A stretch of DNA of 64,000 nt, taken from a virus. The notes under the pieces were generated by a model. The model saw only the letters and a list, made by a program, of their open reading frames with translations. It had not been told where the DNA came from and made no database searches. Shown here one piece after another: positions 41,272-50,182 of this stretch; positions within the stretch are counted from its first letter, which is position 1; each line of letters starts with the position of its first letter. The translations under genes and the position numbers were made by a program. The stretch covers positions 1-64,000 of IMG/VR virus record IMGVR_UViG_3300020183_000013, one strand, 5' to 3'.

Positions 41272-43608
41272 ATGGCTGCTCCAGTACTGCAGTTTAAAAG
41301 AGGTAACGCAGGTGTAGGAGGAACTATACCAGCATTACGTCCAGGGGAACCTGGATTTTCTTTAAATAATTTTGACTTGTTTGTAGGTTTTGATACCTCA
41401 GTTTCTGGTAATAAATTCTTTGGTTCTCATCGTTATTGGTTAAGAGAAGATGGAACAACTTCCCTTCGCTTTAAGTTAGTTGATAAAGACGGTTCAAACT
41501 ACGTAGCACTTAAGTCACCTGATACTCTTGCAGGAAACGTAACTTATGTTCTGCCAGGTACACAAGGTAGTAGTCAAACTGTCCTGACTAACGACGGTAG
41601 TGGTAATCTTTCTTGGTCTAGTGGTTCCCTAAACGCAGTATTCTCTGGAATTACCACAATTGGTGGTTCTTATCTAGATGTAAATACTAACGCAGACTTT
41701 TCTGGTATTACCACATTTAGCAATACAACTGATAACACCTTAGGAGATGCTAACACAGGTGCGGTTCAGATTGATGGTGGTTTAGGAGTCAATAAGAACG
41801 TAACAGTTGGAGGAAACTTAAACGTTCAGGGATACTCTGAGTTTGTTGGTGTTGCAACATTTAAGGGTGGTACTATCAATCTTGGTGATAGTGATACTGA
41901 TGATATCAACGTCGCTGGCGAGTTTGTTTCAAACTTAATTCCAAACGCCGATAATACTTATGATATTGGTGCCAACTCAACTCCAAAGAGATGGAGACAC
42001 GCAGCATTCTCTGGAGTTGGTACATTTGCAACTGGTTTAGTTGCTGATGATGTAAGACTTGGAATTGGTGGAAATGGAGTTGTTGATACCACAACAGGAA
42101 GTCTTTATCTAGATTCTGCTGCAGGAACTACTGTAATCAATGACCACGTTGATATCATCGGTGACCTGGATGTAACTGGAAATATTTCTCTTGGTGGAAC
42201 CACTGTTACTTTACGTGGTTCTGATGTTTTCATTGAGAACAAAGATATTGTTCTTGGATATACTACATCGATTACTCCAAATGATACCACTGCAAATCAC
42301 GGTGGTGTTGCAATTGCATCTACCGAAGGGACTCCATTAGCAGACTTTAATGCTTCTGGAATCAATACACTTCCAAGCACTTATAAGCAATTAATGTGGT
42401 TCAAGAGTGGAACTCTTGGATTTGGGACTGATGCATTTGGTTTCAACTATGGCGTTGCAATCGGAACCACAACAATGGCGAATGGAGTTCGCCTTGCTGT
42501 CGGAACTGGTGTAACTGTTGGTGATACTTCTGTCAGTGCATCAACTTTCTATGGTTCATTAGTTGGTAACGTATCTTCTGCCGACCAAGTTAAGACTGTT
42601 ACTGCAAGTAATAATGCAGCAAACTATTATATAACCTTTGTTGATAGTCACAATGGCTCTGCAACCAATGAGACTGTCTATACTGATGATGGTATTTACT
42701 ACAATCCCGGTGCTAATAAACTTACTACACAACACGCAGAATTCACTGGTGATGTTTTAGTCAGTGGTATCAGCACTCTTGCTGGAAATGTAAATCTTGG
42801 AGATAGTGGTGGAGATTTAATTACGGTTGTCGGCGTAACTACCTTTACCACTTCTAATGTTTATATTGATAATAATCTTTATGTTGGTGGACTTCAAGTA
42901 ACTGGTGGTGCTTCTATTGGTGTTGATGTAACTACAAGACACATCAGTGCTAGTGGTATCGCTACAGTTTCTGGATTAATAGATGGTAATGGTGGTGCAG
43001 ATATTAGTGGTGGTGAAACGACATTATCATCTGCAACAGTTTCAGACCTAACTTCAGGTAGAGTTGTTCTTGCAGGAACTTCTGGTTCTCTTCAAGATAG
43101 CGCAAACCTAACTTTTGGTGCAAATGGACTCACTGTTGGTGCAGGTGGTGTTAACGTAACTGGCGTTTCCACTTTTGCATCCAATGTCATTACAAGTTCT
43201 GACCTTACTGTTGGTGGAAATCTTTATGTTAACGGTTCCACAACACAGGTTAACACTGCTTCACTCACAGTCGAAGATCGTACTATTGAACTTGGTGTTG
43301 TAAATGGAAGTGCTCCTGGCTCTTCAACTACTTGGGACCTTGGAGTTATCTTCAACTATAACTCATCAGGTGCTAAGAAATCTGGTGTTGTCTGGGAACA
43401 CGCAGATGGTAGATTTAAGTTTGGTTCAGAAGTCACTGCTGGTGATGGAAATGACAATAATACTCCACAAATTACATTCACTACATATGCACCAATTGAA
43501 ATCAGTTCTCTTTGGGTAACTGATTGTGCTGGAACTTCACAAGTAATTTCCTGCACAGGAACTGAGAGATTCTTGGAAAATATCACGATTGACGCAGGAA
43601 CCTTCTAA
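41272..43608 (+). CDS. Large tail fibre protein (proximal type)
   Basis: A 778-residue protein. The N-terminus VLQFKRGNAGVGGTIPALRP, GEPGFSLNNFDLFVGFD matches the fibre-base pattern (KRG ... PGEPGF ... LFVG) also seen in Mtd-type receptor-binding proteins. A long series of beta repeats follows (VNKNVTVGGNLNVQG, DLDVTGNISLGGTTVTLRG, NLYVNGSTTQVNTASLTVED). The C-terminal ~70 residues are WDLGVIFNYNSSGAKKSGVV ... RFLENITIDAGTF. No S74 motif. It probably forms the constitutive fibre shaft. Confidence 0.7.
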   Translation: MAAPVLQFKRGNAGVGGTIPALRPGEPGFSLNNFDLFVGFDTSVSGNKFFGSHRYWLREDGTTSLRFKLVDKDGSNYVALKSPDTLAGNVTYVLPGTQGSSQTVLTNDGSGNLSWSSGSLNAVFSGITTIGGSYLDVNTNADFSGITTFSNTTDNTLGDANTGAVQIDGGLGVNKNVTVGGNLNVQGYSEFVGVATFKGGTINLGDSDTDDINVAGEFVSNLIPNADNTYDIGANSTPKRWRHAAFSGVGTFATGLVADDVRLGIGGNGVVDTTTGSLYLDSAAGTTVINDHVDIIGDLDVTGNISLGGTTVTLRGSDVFIENKDIVLGYTTSITPNDTTANHGGVAIASTEGTPLADFNASGINTLPSTYKQLMWFKSGTLGFGTDAFGFNYGVAIGTTTMANGVRLAVGTGVTVGDTSVSASTFYGSLVGNVSSADQVKTVTASNNAANYYITFVDSHNGSATNETVYTDDGIYYNPGANKLTTQHAEFTGDVLVSGISTLAGNVNLGDSGGDLITVVGVTTFTTSNVYIDNNLYVGGLQVTGGASIGVDVTTRHISASGIATVSGLIDGNGGADISGGETTLSSATVSDLTSGRVVLAGTSGSLQDSANLTFGANGLTVGAGGVNVTGVSTFASNVITSSDLTVGGNLYVNGSTTQVNTASLTVEDRTIELGVVNGSAPGSSTTWDLGVIFNYNSSGAKKSGVVWEHADGRFKFGSEVTAGDGNDNNTPQITFTTYAPIEISSLWVTDCAGTSQVISCTGTERFLENITIDAGTF

Positions 43609-43623
43609 GTTTCGTATTAATTT

Positions 43624-43630
43624 CTAAATA
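43624..43630 (+). promoter_or_regulatory. Late promoter CTAAATA fused to a terminator
   Basis: The box abuts the 5' arm of the hairpin at 43631. Confidence 0.65.
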
Positions 43631-43655
43631 GGAGGAGTTATCTCCTCCTTTTTTT
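43631..43655 (+). terminator. Rho-independent terminator ending at a start codon
   Basis: Stem GGAGGAG / CTCCTCC, loop TTAT, then seven T directly followed by the ATG at 43656. The 5' arm is also the only Shine-Dalgarno-like sequence for the next gene. Confidence 0.8.
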
Positions 43656-43847
43656 ATGTCTGAAGACGATTTGAAATCTGTTCTTGCAAAATATCAACAG
43701 AAAGCATTTGAACTATACAATACAAATATTGTACTAGAAACACAGGTTGAAAAATTAAGTTCAACTGTAAAATCTTTAAGTGATGAATTGGAAAAATTAA
43801 AGACAAAATCTAAAAGACCTGAAAAACCTGAAGAAGATTTCCAATAA
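43656..43847 (+). CDS. Small coiled-coil protein
   Basis: A 63-residue protein: LETQVEKLSSTVKSLSDELE heptads and a charged tail KTKSKRPEKPEEDFQ. Its ATG touches the terminator's T-run. Similar in size and form to the 24676 product; both precede a fibre gene, suggesting an assembly role. Confidence 0.7.
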   Translation: MSEDDLKSVLAKYQQKAFELYNTNIVLETQVEKLSSTVKSLSDELEKLKTKSKRPEKPEEDFQ

Positions 43848-43850
43848 ATA
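43844..43850 (+). promoter_or_regulatory. Late promoter ATAAATA
   Basis: Overlaps the TAA at 43845-43847; it precedes a perfect palindrome and the 1185-residue fibre gene. Confidence 0.75.
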
Positions 43851-43855
43851 ATAAA

Positions 43856-43873
43856 AACTCTTATATAAGAGTT
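43856..43873 (+). repeat. 18-bp perfect palindrome in a late leader
   Basis: AACTCTTATATAAGAGTT, centred about 15 bp after the late box. It could be a leader RNA hairpin or a protein-binding site. Confidence 0.8.
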
Positions 43874-43901
43874 CTACGGTATATACCAAAGATGAGGTTG
43901 A

Positions 43902-46900
43902 ATGTCTGATCCAAAAGTACGGTTTAAAAGGTCATCTGTACCTGGCAAAATTCCCAATGAGACGCAAGTTCCTCTTGGGGAAATAGCTTTAAACACATAT
44001 GACGGAAAGGTATTTGCCTCTAAAAACGTTGGTATAGGAACTACAGTTTTTACCGTTAACCCTTGGAACGTAGGGACGGGAACGGATTCTTATGATATTA
44101 ACTTTACTGCTGGAAATGTAGGTGTTGGTTCCACAATTCCAACATCAAAACTTTCTGTTGTCGGTGATGGACATTTTAGTGGAGTTGTAACTGCATCTAG
44201 TTTTAATGGATATCAAACACTTTTAGGAACGGCAAGTTCTGCTACAAAAACTTTTACGGTCACAGTCGCAAATAAAACAGCGAATCATCGTTACTTTGGA
44301 TCTGGATCTTCTCAAGGATACTTTATTGACGGGGCAGAATCTCCCTTTATAACATTACTTCCAGGAAAAACCTATCGCTTTGATCAAGCAGACGGTAGTA
44401 ATAGTTCTCATCCACTTCGTTTTTACCTGGAAGCAAATAGAACAACTCAATACACTACTAATGTAACAACAAACGGAACTGCTGGTAGTGCTGGTGCATA
44501 TACTGAAATCACTATTGTAGATACCACACCGATTGTTCTACATTATCAGTGCTCTAATCATGCTGGTATGGGTAATGCAGTATCCAACGCTGCTAATTTT
44601 ATTGACACTCCCTACCAAATCACTGCTCGTAGTGGAATTAATGCAACAGGTGTTGTTACTGCAACTACATTTGTTGGTGCTCTCACTGGTAACGTTACAG
44701 GAACTGCAACCACTGCGACTAATCTTGCAGATGCTGCAAATATCACTACAGGGACCATTAATTCTGCAAGATTATCTGGAACTTATGATATTAATGTAAG
44801 TTTTGCATCAACTGCTGGTATTGCAACTGTTGCACAAGGATTAACAGGAACACCTAATATAGTTGTTGGTGTTGTCACGGCTACTTCTTTTGTTAAATCT
44901 GGTGGAACTTCAAGTCAGTTTTTAAAGGCTGATGGTTCAGTTGATACAAGCACATATTTAACATCATATTCAGAAACTGATACTTTAAACTCAGTAACAG
45001 GTAGAGGCAATAGCACCACAAATGGTATTTCTGTTGGTGTGCTCACTGCAACATCAGGTAATTTTAGTGGCATTATCACTTCATCTGGTGCTAATGTTTC
45101 TGGTGTCGTCACAGCATCTTCATTCTCTGGATCTGGTTCCCAATTAACAGGCATTGTAACTTCATTAACTGCCGGAACTGGTATTTCAATCAACCAATCT
45201 ACAGGTAATGTAACCATCACTGCAACTGGTGGTGGTGGAAGTGGTGAAGGATTTTTTGTACAAAATTCTGCTGGTATTCATACACTCTCTAATGTTGGCA
45301 TTGGAACTACAAATCCAACATCAAAACTAGATGTTACTGGTAACGTAAAAGTTTCTGGTATTGTCACGGCAACCTCATTCTCTGGTTCTGGGACTAATCT
45401 GACAGGTATTGTTACTTCCATTACTGCTGGTTCTGGTATTTCAATTGACCAATCCACAGGTAATGTAACAATTATATCAACGGGTGGTGCAGGTGCTGGA
45501 GTTTCTGCTCTAACATCAGCGGATAATTATATTATTACTCTGACTCCATCATTTAATGGAATTACAACTGCATTTACGATGCAGTACAATGGTAATAATT
45601 ACTTCCCACTGAATGAACAACAACTTTTAGTTTCTCTTGGTGGTGTTATTCAAGAACCCACAACTGCATATACAGTTAGTTCTTCAACGATTAGATTTGC
45701 AAGTGCTCCAAATACTGAAACTGATTACTTCATTACAGCACTGAATACTGCTCCACTATCGAGAAATGCACAATCTTATAATGTCACTGGAGTTCAAACA
45801 AACTTTACATTAACCAATGGATATACAATTGGATATGTTGATGTTTATTTAAATGGTGCTCGTCTAGTTTCTGGTGATGACTATACTGCAACTAACGGTA
45901 CAACAGTTGGTCTTACAAGTGCTGCACAAAATGGAGATGTTGTAGAAGTTGTTGGATATAAGGCTGTTAGTCTATCTACAGATGACTTGGTAATTAATGG
46001 AAATCTAAAAGTCACTGGTATTACCACTCTTGGGAATTATGTTCAGGTTGGAGTTGGCTCTACTGCTCTTATTGTTAATGGTGACGCAAGAGTTACTGGT
46101 ATTCTAACTGTTGGTTCTTCATCAGTTACGATTGATGGTATCAACAATAAAATTAATGTTGGCACTGGACTTACCATAACTAATGGTATTGTTGCAACTG
46201 GTGTTATCACTGCAACAAGTTTTGTTGGTGATGGCTCTGGATTAACTGGAGCAGGTTCTACAGTTGTTGATGACACAAGCACTAATCAAACTTTGTATCC
46301 AGTATTAACTGCACAAACTTCAGGAACAATTACAGCATCGAAAGTTTCGACTACTAAGTTATCGTTCAATCCTTCTACTGGTGTTATATCTGCAACAACA
46401 TTTAATGGAAATATTACTGGTACTGCAGCAACATTTACTGGAAATGTTTCTATTGCAGGAACCTTAACTTATGAAGACGTAACCAATGTTGATTCTATTG
46501 GTATTGTAACAGCTCGTTCTGGTGTTCAAGTTACTGGTGGCAATCTCTTAGTCGGTTCTACAAGTGCTACAGGAACAGCATCACAACCACTTCAAGTCAC
46601 TGGTGGTGCTTATGTGAGTGGTAGTATTGGTGTAGGAACCACAAATCCAACAGCAAAATTAGATGTATCAGGTTCCATAAGAGCATCATCACAATTAATT
46701 TCTACAGTAGCAACAGGAACTGCACCACTTACAGTTTCTTCAACGACTGTAGTAAGCAACTTAAATGCTGACTTGCTTGATGGGTATAATGTGGGAACAT
46801 CAGGCGCAACTATTCCTCTTATGAATGGTTCTAATACTTGGAGTGCTGCTCAAACTTTTACTGCAAATTTATCATTCAACACAACAGCAGCAGAAAGAGT

Positions 46901-47459
46901 TATAATTTTTAATAATGGAACAACTAATGTCTATTTTTATGGACAAACAGTTGCTGCTGGCGGAAATCAAGGTATGTATGATGGCACCAATGGGAGAGGT
47001 GTTTGGTATTATTCTCCTTCTGGAGCATCTTTTAATCCACAAATTGATACTAATGTTACTGGTGCAATTACAGCAACATCAAACATCACTGCATATTCAT
47101 CAGACCGTAGATTAAAAGAAAACTTCAAACATATTGAAACTCCATTAGATAAAATACAGAAACTGAATGGATATACTTTTGATTGGAATGAGAAATCAAA
47201 AGAACTAGGATTCACTCCAAAACACGAAACAAATGACATTGGTTTGATTGCACAAGAAGTTCAAGAAGTTCTTCCTCAAGCGGTAGCACCAGCACCATTT
47301 GACCAAGATTGGAATGGAGAACAAAATATATCAAAATCAGGAGAAAACTACCTTACTATTCAATATGAAAGATTAGTTCCACTTCTTGTCGAAGCAATCA
47401 AAGAGCAGCAAGAGCAAATAAATACACTTAAAGAAGAAATTAATAACTTGAAAAAATGA
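43902..47459 (+). CDS. Long tail fibre protein with cupredoxin-like domain and S74 chaperone
   Basis: A 1185-residue protein. The N-terminus VRFKRSSVPGKIPNETQVPL, GEIALNTYDGKVF is a fibre-base motif. Residues ~105-235 are cupredoxin-like: TANHRYFGSGSSQGYFIDG, LLPGKTYRFDQ, H170 (SSHPLRFYL), C217, H220, M223 (YQCSNHAGMGN). Many VGIGTTNPTSKLDVTG / GIVTATSFSGSG repeats follow, with two beta-sandwich units (LLVSLGGVIQEP; YTIGYVDVYLNGARLV). The C-terminal ~120 residues are an S74 domain: S1067 DRRLK1072 ENF, NDIGLIAQEVQEVLPQAV, then a coiled coil. It overlaps the next gene by ATGA. Probable full-length receptor-binding fibre. Confidence 0.75.
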   Translation: MSDPKVRFKRSSVPGKIPNETQVPLGEIALNTYDGKVFASKNVGIGTTVFTVNPWNVGTGTDSYDINFTAGNVGVGSTIPTSKLSVVGDGHFSGVVTASSFNGYQTLLGTASSATKTFTVTVANKTANHRYFGSGSSQGYFIDGAESPFITLLPGKTYRFDQADGSNSSHPLRFYLEANRTTQYTTNVTTNGTAGSAGAYTEITIVDTTPIVLHYQCSNHAGMGNAVSNAANFIDTPYQITARSGINATGVVTATTFVGALTGNVTGTATTATNLADAANITTGTINSARLSGTYDINVSFASTAGIATVAQGLTGTPNIVVGVVTATSFVKSGGTSSQFLKADGSVDTSTYLTSYSETDTLNSVTGRGNSTTNGISVGVLTATSGNFSGIITSSGANVSGVVTASSFSGSGSQLTGIVTSLTAGTGISINQSTGNVTITATGGGGSGEGFFVQNSAGIHTLSNVGIGTTNPTSKLDVTGNVKVSGIVTATSFSGSGTNLTGIVTSITAGSGISIDQSTGNVTIISTGGAGAGVSALTSADNYIITLTPSFNGITTAFTMQYNGNNYFPLNEQQLLVSLGGVIQEPTTAYTVSSSTIRFASAPNTETDYFITALNTAPLSRNAQSYNVTGVQTNFTLTNGYTIGYVDVYLNGARLVSGDDYTATNGTTVGLTSAAQNGDVVEVVGYKAVSLSTDDLVINGNLKVTGITTLGNYVQVGVGSTALIVNGDARVTGILTVGSSSVTIDGINNKINVGTGLTITNGIVATGVITATSFVGDGSGLTGAGSTVVDDTSTNQTLYPVLTAQTSGTITASKVSTTKLSFNPSTGVISATTFNGNITGTAATFTGNVSIAGTLTYEDVTNVDSIGIVTARSGVQVTGGNLLVGSTSATGTASQPLQVTGGAYVSGSIGVGTTNPTAKLDVSGSIRASSQLISTVATGTAPLTVSSTTVVSNLNADLLDGYNVGTSGATIPLMNGSNTWSAAQTFTANLSFNTTAAERVIIFNNGTTNVYFYGQTVAAGGNQGMYDGTNGRGVWYYSPSGASFNPQIDTNVTGAITATSNITAYSSDRRLKENFKHIETPLDKIQKLNGYTFDWNEKSKELGFTPKHETNDIGLIAQEVQEVLPQAVAPAPFDQDWNGEQNISKSGENYLTIQYERLVPLLVEAIKEQQEQINTLKEEINNLKK

Positions 47460-47794
47460 TAAACTATACTTGGAAAATACATTCGCTTACAAAGAGAACT
47501 ATAAATACTATTGATAGTGTAGTATTCACGGTTGTATGGGAAAAATTTGGTATTGATGAGGATGGTTATACTGGTTCCGTAAAGGCAGCAGCAAACTTTA
47601 ATATCGAAGATATTGATGAGAGCTCTTTTGTACCTTATGAGCAATTAACGGAAGAAATTCTGATTAATTGGGTGAAAGATTTTATTAATGAAGATTCAGT
47701 AAATCAAGGTATTGAAGCAGAAATAGAGAAAGCAAAGTCTAATTGGATTCAAATAAATGATGGCGAGTTTCCTTGGAATGTAGTGGAGGAATAA
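47456..47794 (+). CDS. Fibre-accessory protein, TWKIHSL family copy 1
   Basis: A 112-residue protein: YTWKIHSLTKRTINTIDSVV, FVPYEQLTEEILINWVKDFI. A paralogue is at 48822. The pattern (W near the N-terminus, GSV edge strand, F-PY-L helix, terminal PW) recurs in cyanophage proteins. Each copy directly precedes a polyglycine gene with the MVLP...ISMSQVNTEL start. Translation is coupled to the long fibre. Confidence 0.7.
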   Translation: MINYTWKIHSLTKRTINTIDSVVFTVVWEKFGIDEDGYTGSVKAAANFNIEDIDESSFVPYEQLTEEILINWVKDFINEDSVNQGIEAEIEKAKSNWIQINDGEFPWNVVEE

Positions 47795-47797
47795 TAG

Positions 47798-48775
47798 ATG
47801 GTACTTCCAACAGGTACTATTTCAATGAGCCAAGTCAATACAGAACTTGGCATCAGTCCATCAGCAACTACTATCTCGCTTAATCAAGCAAACGTAAGAG
47901 CACTGGCGGGTGTTCCTAGTGGTACTATCTCAATGGATAACTTGAGAGGTAAGAGTGCTGTACAAATATCGTACTATCCAACAGCAAACCAAGGAAATGT
48001 AACTACTGTACCTAAATCTAGTGGATTTAGTGTCAGCACTGCTGGGCAATACGTTATGACAGTTAATGCTCCATTTAGTGCCCCATTTATTATGTGGGGA
48101 GCTGGTGGATCTAGAGGTAATGATAATGTGTCTGGTGGTGGTGGAGCTGGAGGATCATCTTCAGGAACTTTAACTTTATCTCCAGGAACAAATTATGTAT
48201 TTGTTGTTGGAGGAAGTGCTGCACAAACTCAATTTGCATCACCATTTGGTTCTGGTGGTCCCGGTGGAGGTCCAGATGCCTTTGGTGGTGCTGGTGGTGG
48301 ATATACGGGATTATTTGTATCTTCAATTTCACAACCAAATGCAAGAATAATGGCAGGTGGTGGTGGGGGTGGAAACGGAACTGATGCCGGTAACCAACCA
48401 CCAACACATATCGGCGGTGCTGGAGGAGGAACTTCGGGACAATCTGCGCCTGGAAGTGGTGGTGGTGGGGGTGGACAATCAATACCAGGTTCGTTTACCG
48501 GAGGAACTGGTGTAACTAGAGGTATTAATCAAGGTTCTGGAGGCGGCGGAGGAGGAGGATTTAATGGTGGTGGCGGCGGCAACAAGGGGGGAAATGGTAC
48601 TGCAGGTCAATCTGGACGTGCCGGCGGTGGAGGTTCTGGATATATTCATCCAAGTGTTACTGGAGGCTCGACAACTGGTGGAACCGGAACAACTGCAGGA
48701 AATCCTACATCGCCATACAGAGGAACTTCTGGAAATCCCGGTACTTCGGGACTATTTGTTCTTATTGGTTCTTAA
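47798..48775 (+). CDS. Polyglycine adhesin-like protein, ISMSQVNTEL type
   Basis: A 325-residue protein. Residues 1-52 are two short motifs (GTISMSQVNTELGISP; GTISMDNLRGKS), a tail-attachment N-terminus common in phage fibres. Then come a beta unit (YVMTVNAPFSAPFIMWGAGG) and ~230 glycine-rich residues. It ends GTSGLFVLIGS. It forms a two-gene unit with the 112-residue protein upstream; the same unit is repeated at 48822-50177. Confidence 0.7.
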   Translation: MVLPTGTISMSQVNTELGISPSATTISLNQANVRALAGVPSGTISMDNLRGKSAVQISYYPTANQGNVTTVPKSSGFSVSTAGQYVMTVNAPFSAPFIMWGAGGSRGNDNVSGGGGAGGSSSGTLTLSPGTNYVFVVGGSAAQTQFASPFGSGGPGGGPDAFGGAGGGYTGLFVSSISQPNARIMAGGGGGGNGTDAGNQPPTHIGGAGGGTSGQSAPGSGGGGGGQSIPGSFTGGTGVTRGINQGSGGGGGGGFNGGGGGNKGGNGTAGQSGRAGGGGSGYIHPSVTGGSTTGGTGTTAGNPTSPYRGTSGNPGTSGLFVLIGS

Positions 48776-48802
48776 AAAATATTATATATTTCATTAAAAA
48801 AC

Positions 48803-48817
48803 ATAAATACCTAAAAA
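48803..48817 (+). promoter_or_regulatory. Late promoter, extended form ATAAATACCTAAAAA
   Basis: The box ends 13 bp before the ATG at 48822, the tightest spacing in the window. Confidence 0.8.
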
Positions 48818-48821
48818 CATT

Positions 48822-49160
48822 ATGAAATATACTTGGAGAATACATTCTTTAACAAAAGAAACTAGAAATTCAATTGATGACGTAGTTGTTGAAGTTCTCT
48901 GGGAAAAAATTGGTGTTGATTCAATAGACTATCATAAAGGCTCGGTAAAAAGAAAAACAGAATTTACCGAAGAACAACTTAAACCAAATTCTTTTATTCC
49001 ATATTCTGATCTAAAAAAGCAGGACATAATTAATTGGATTAAATCTGTAGTAAATGAAGAGCAAATAAATAATCAAATCGAGATTGAAATTAATAAATCA
49101 AGAGTGAACCGAGTGTTGGTCAAAGAAGAAGATTTTCCCTGGAACAAGAAGGAGAAATAA
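48822..49160 (+). CDS. Fibre-accessory protein, TWKIHSL family copy 2
   Basis: A 112-residue protein: YTWRIHSLTKETRNSIDDVV, FIPYSDLKKQDIINWIKSVV, ending FPWNKKEK. Same length as copy 1 but well diverged, so the duplication is not recent. It is followed after 3 bp by a polyglycine gene. Confidence 0.7.
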   Translation: MKYTWRIHSLTKETRNSIDDVVVEVLWEKIGVDSIDYHKGSVKRKTEFTEEQLKPNSFIPYSDLKKQDIINWIKSVVNEEQINNQIEIEINKSRVNRVLVKEEDFPWNKKEK

Positions 49161-49163
49161 CAT

Positions 49164-50177
49164 ATGGTTTTACCATCAGCACCTGCTTCAATTTCAATGA
49201 GCCAGGTAAACACTGAACTTAGTAATCCTTCAACATCCACTATTTCATTAAATGATAGTGGAGTAAGAAACTTAGCAGGTTCTCCTTTTTCAACACCAGC
49301 AACGACAATCTCAATGAATGATTTGAGAGGTAAAAGTGCTGGATTAACTGCAACAGGAGGTACAACATCTACTCCTGGTGATGGCTATAGATATCATATT
49401 TTTGATACAACAGATACTTTCAGTGTTAGTTCAGCACCACCAACTCGTAATACAGTTGAGTATTTTGTGGTTGCAGGCGGTGGTGGTGGAGCAGCTGCTC
49501 CTGGTGTTGCTGCAGGTGGTGGTGGAGGTGCTGGTGGATTTAGAACTGGAACTGGATTCCCAATCACAGCAACAAACTATCCAATTACAGTAGGACCTGG
49601 TGGTGGTTCTAGTGGAAATGGAAGTCCATCAATATTCTCTACAATTACATCAACTGGTGGGGGTGCTGGTGGTTCTCCTGGTGGTTCTGGTGGTGGTGGA
49701 TTTTCCCCTGGTGGTAGTGTAGGTTCCGGAACTCCTGGACAAGGAAACGCTGGTGGAGCTCAATCAGTTCCAAACCCAAATGTAAGAAGTGGTGGAGGTG
49801 GCGGAGGTTCTGGATCTACTGGAGGTGCTGCAGGAACTACTGCTGGTAATGGAGGACCTGGCTCACCAGTAGGATGGACTGTCGGTGGAGGAACTTATTC
49901 TGGCGGTGGTGGTGGAGGTTCAATGGTGTACTTCCCATACCCACCGGGAACTTATGGGCCTGGTGGTGGTGGTCCTGGTGGTGGTGGTCCTGGAGGAAGA
50001 TATTCGTTTGCATTTCCAGGCGTTCCAGTCACAAGAACTCTTGCCGGTAATGGTACAATAAATACTGGCGGTGCTGGTGGTGGTGGAGCAAACAACCCAG
50101 GACAGGGTGGATTTACTACTATGGATGGAGGTTCTGGTGGTAGAGGAAGAGTTGGTATTCGTTACTTATACCCATAA
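49164..50177 (+). CDS. Polyglycine adhesin-like protein, ISMSQVNTEL type
   Basis: A 337-residue protein. The attachment N-terminus SISMSQVNTELSNPSTST and TISMNDLRGKS is followed by GDGYRYHIFDTTDTFSV and VEYFVVAGGGGGAAAPG, the same TFxV/VVAGGG module as 21091 and 31291. About 230 polyglycine residues follow, ending GGSGGRGRVGIRYLYP. Receptor binding is inferred from similarity in style to gp38-type adhesins. Confidence 0.7.
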   Translation: MVLPSAPASISMSQVNTELSNPSTSTISLNDSGVRNLAGSPFSTPATTISMNDLRGKSAGLTATGGTTSTPGDGYRYHIFDTTDTFSVSSAPPTRNTVEYFVVAGGGGGAAAPGVAAGGGGGAGGFRTGTGFPITATNYPITVGPGGGSSGNGSPSIFSTITSTGGGAGGSPGGSGGGGFSPGGSVGSGTPGQGNAGGAQSVPNPNVRSGGGGGGSGSTGGAAGTTAGNGGPGSPVGWTVGGGTYSGGGGGGSMVYFPYPPGTYGPGGGGPGGGGPGGRYSFAFPGVPVTRTLAGNGTINTGGAGGGGANNPGQGGFTTMDGGSGGRGRVGIRYLYP

Positions 50178-50182
50178 AAACA

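Noticed and set aside
20704-50177. Diversity-generating retroelement as the source of fibre variation
   Set aside because: No reverse transcriptase, no template/variable repeat pair with adenine-directed differences; the repeats seen are exact.
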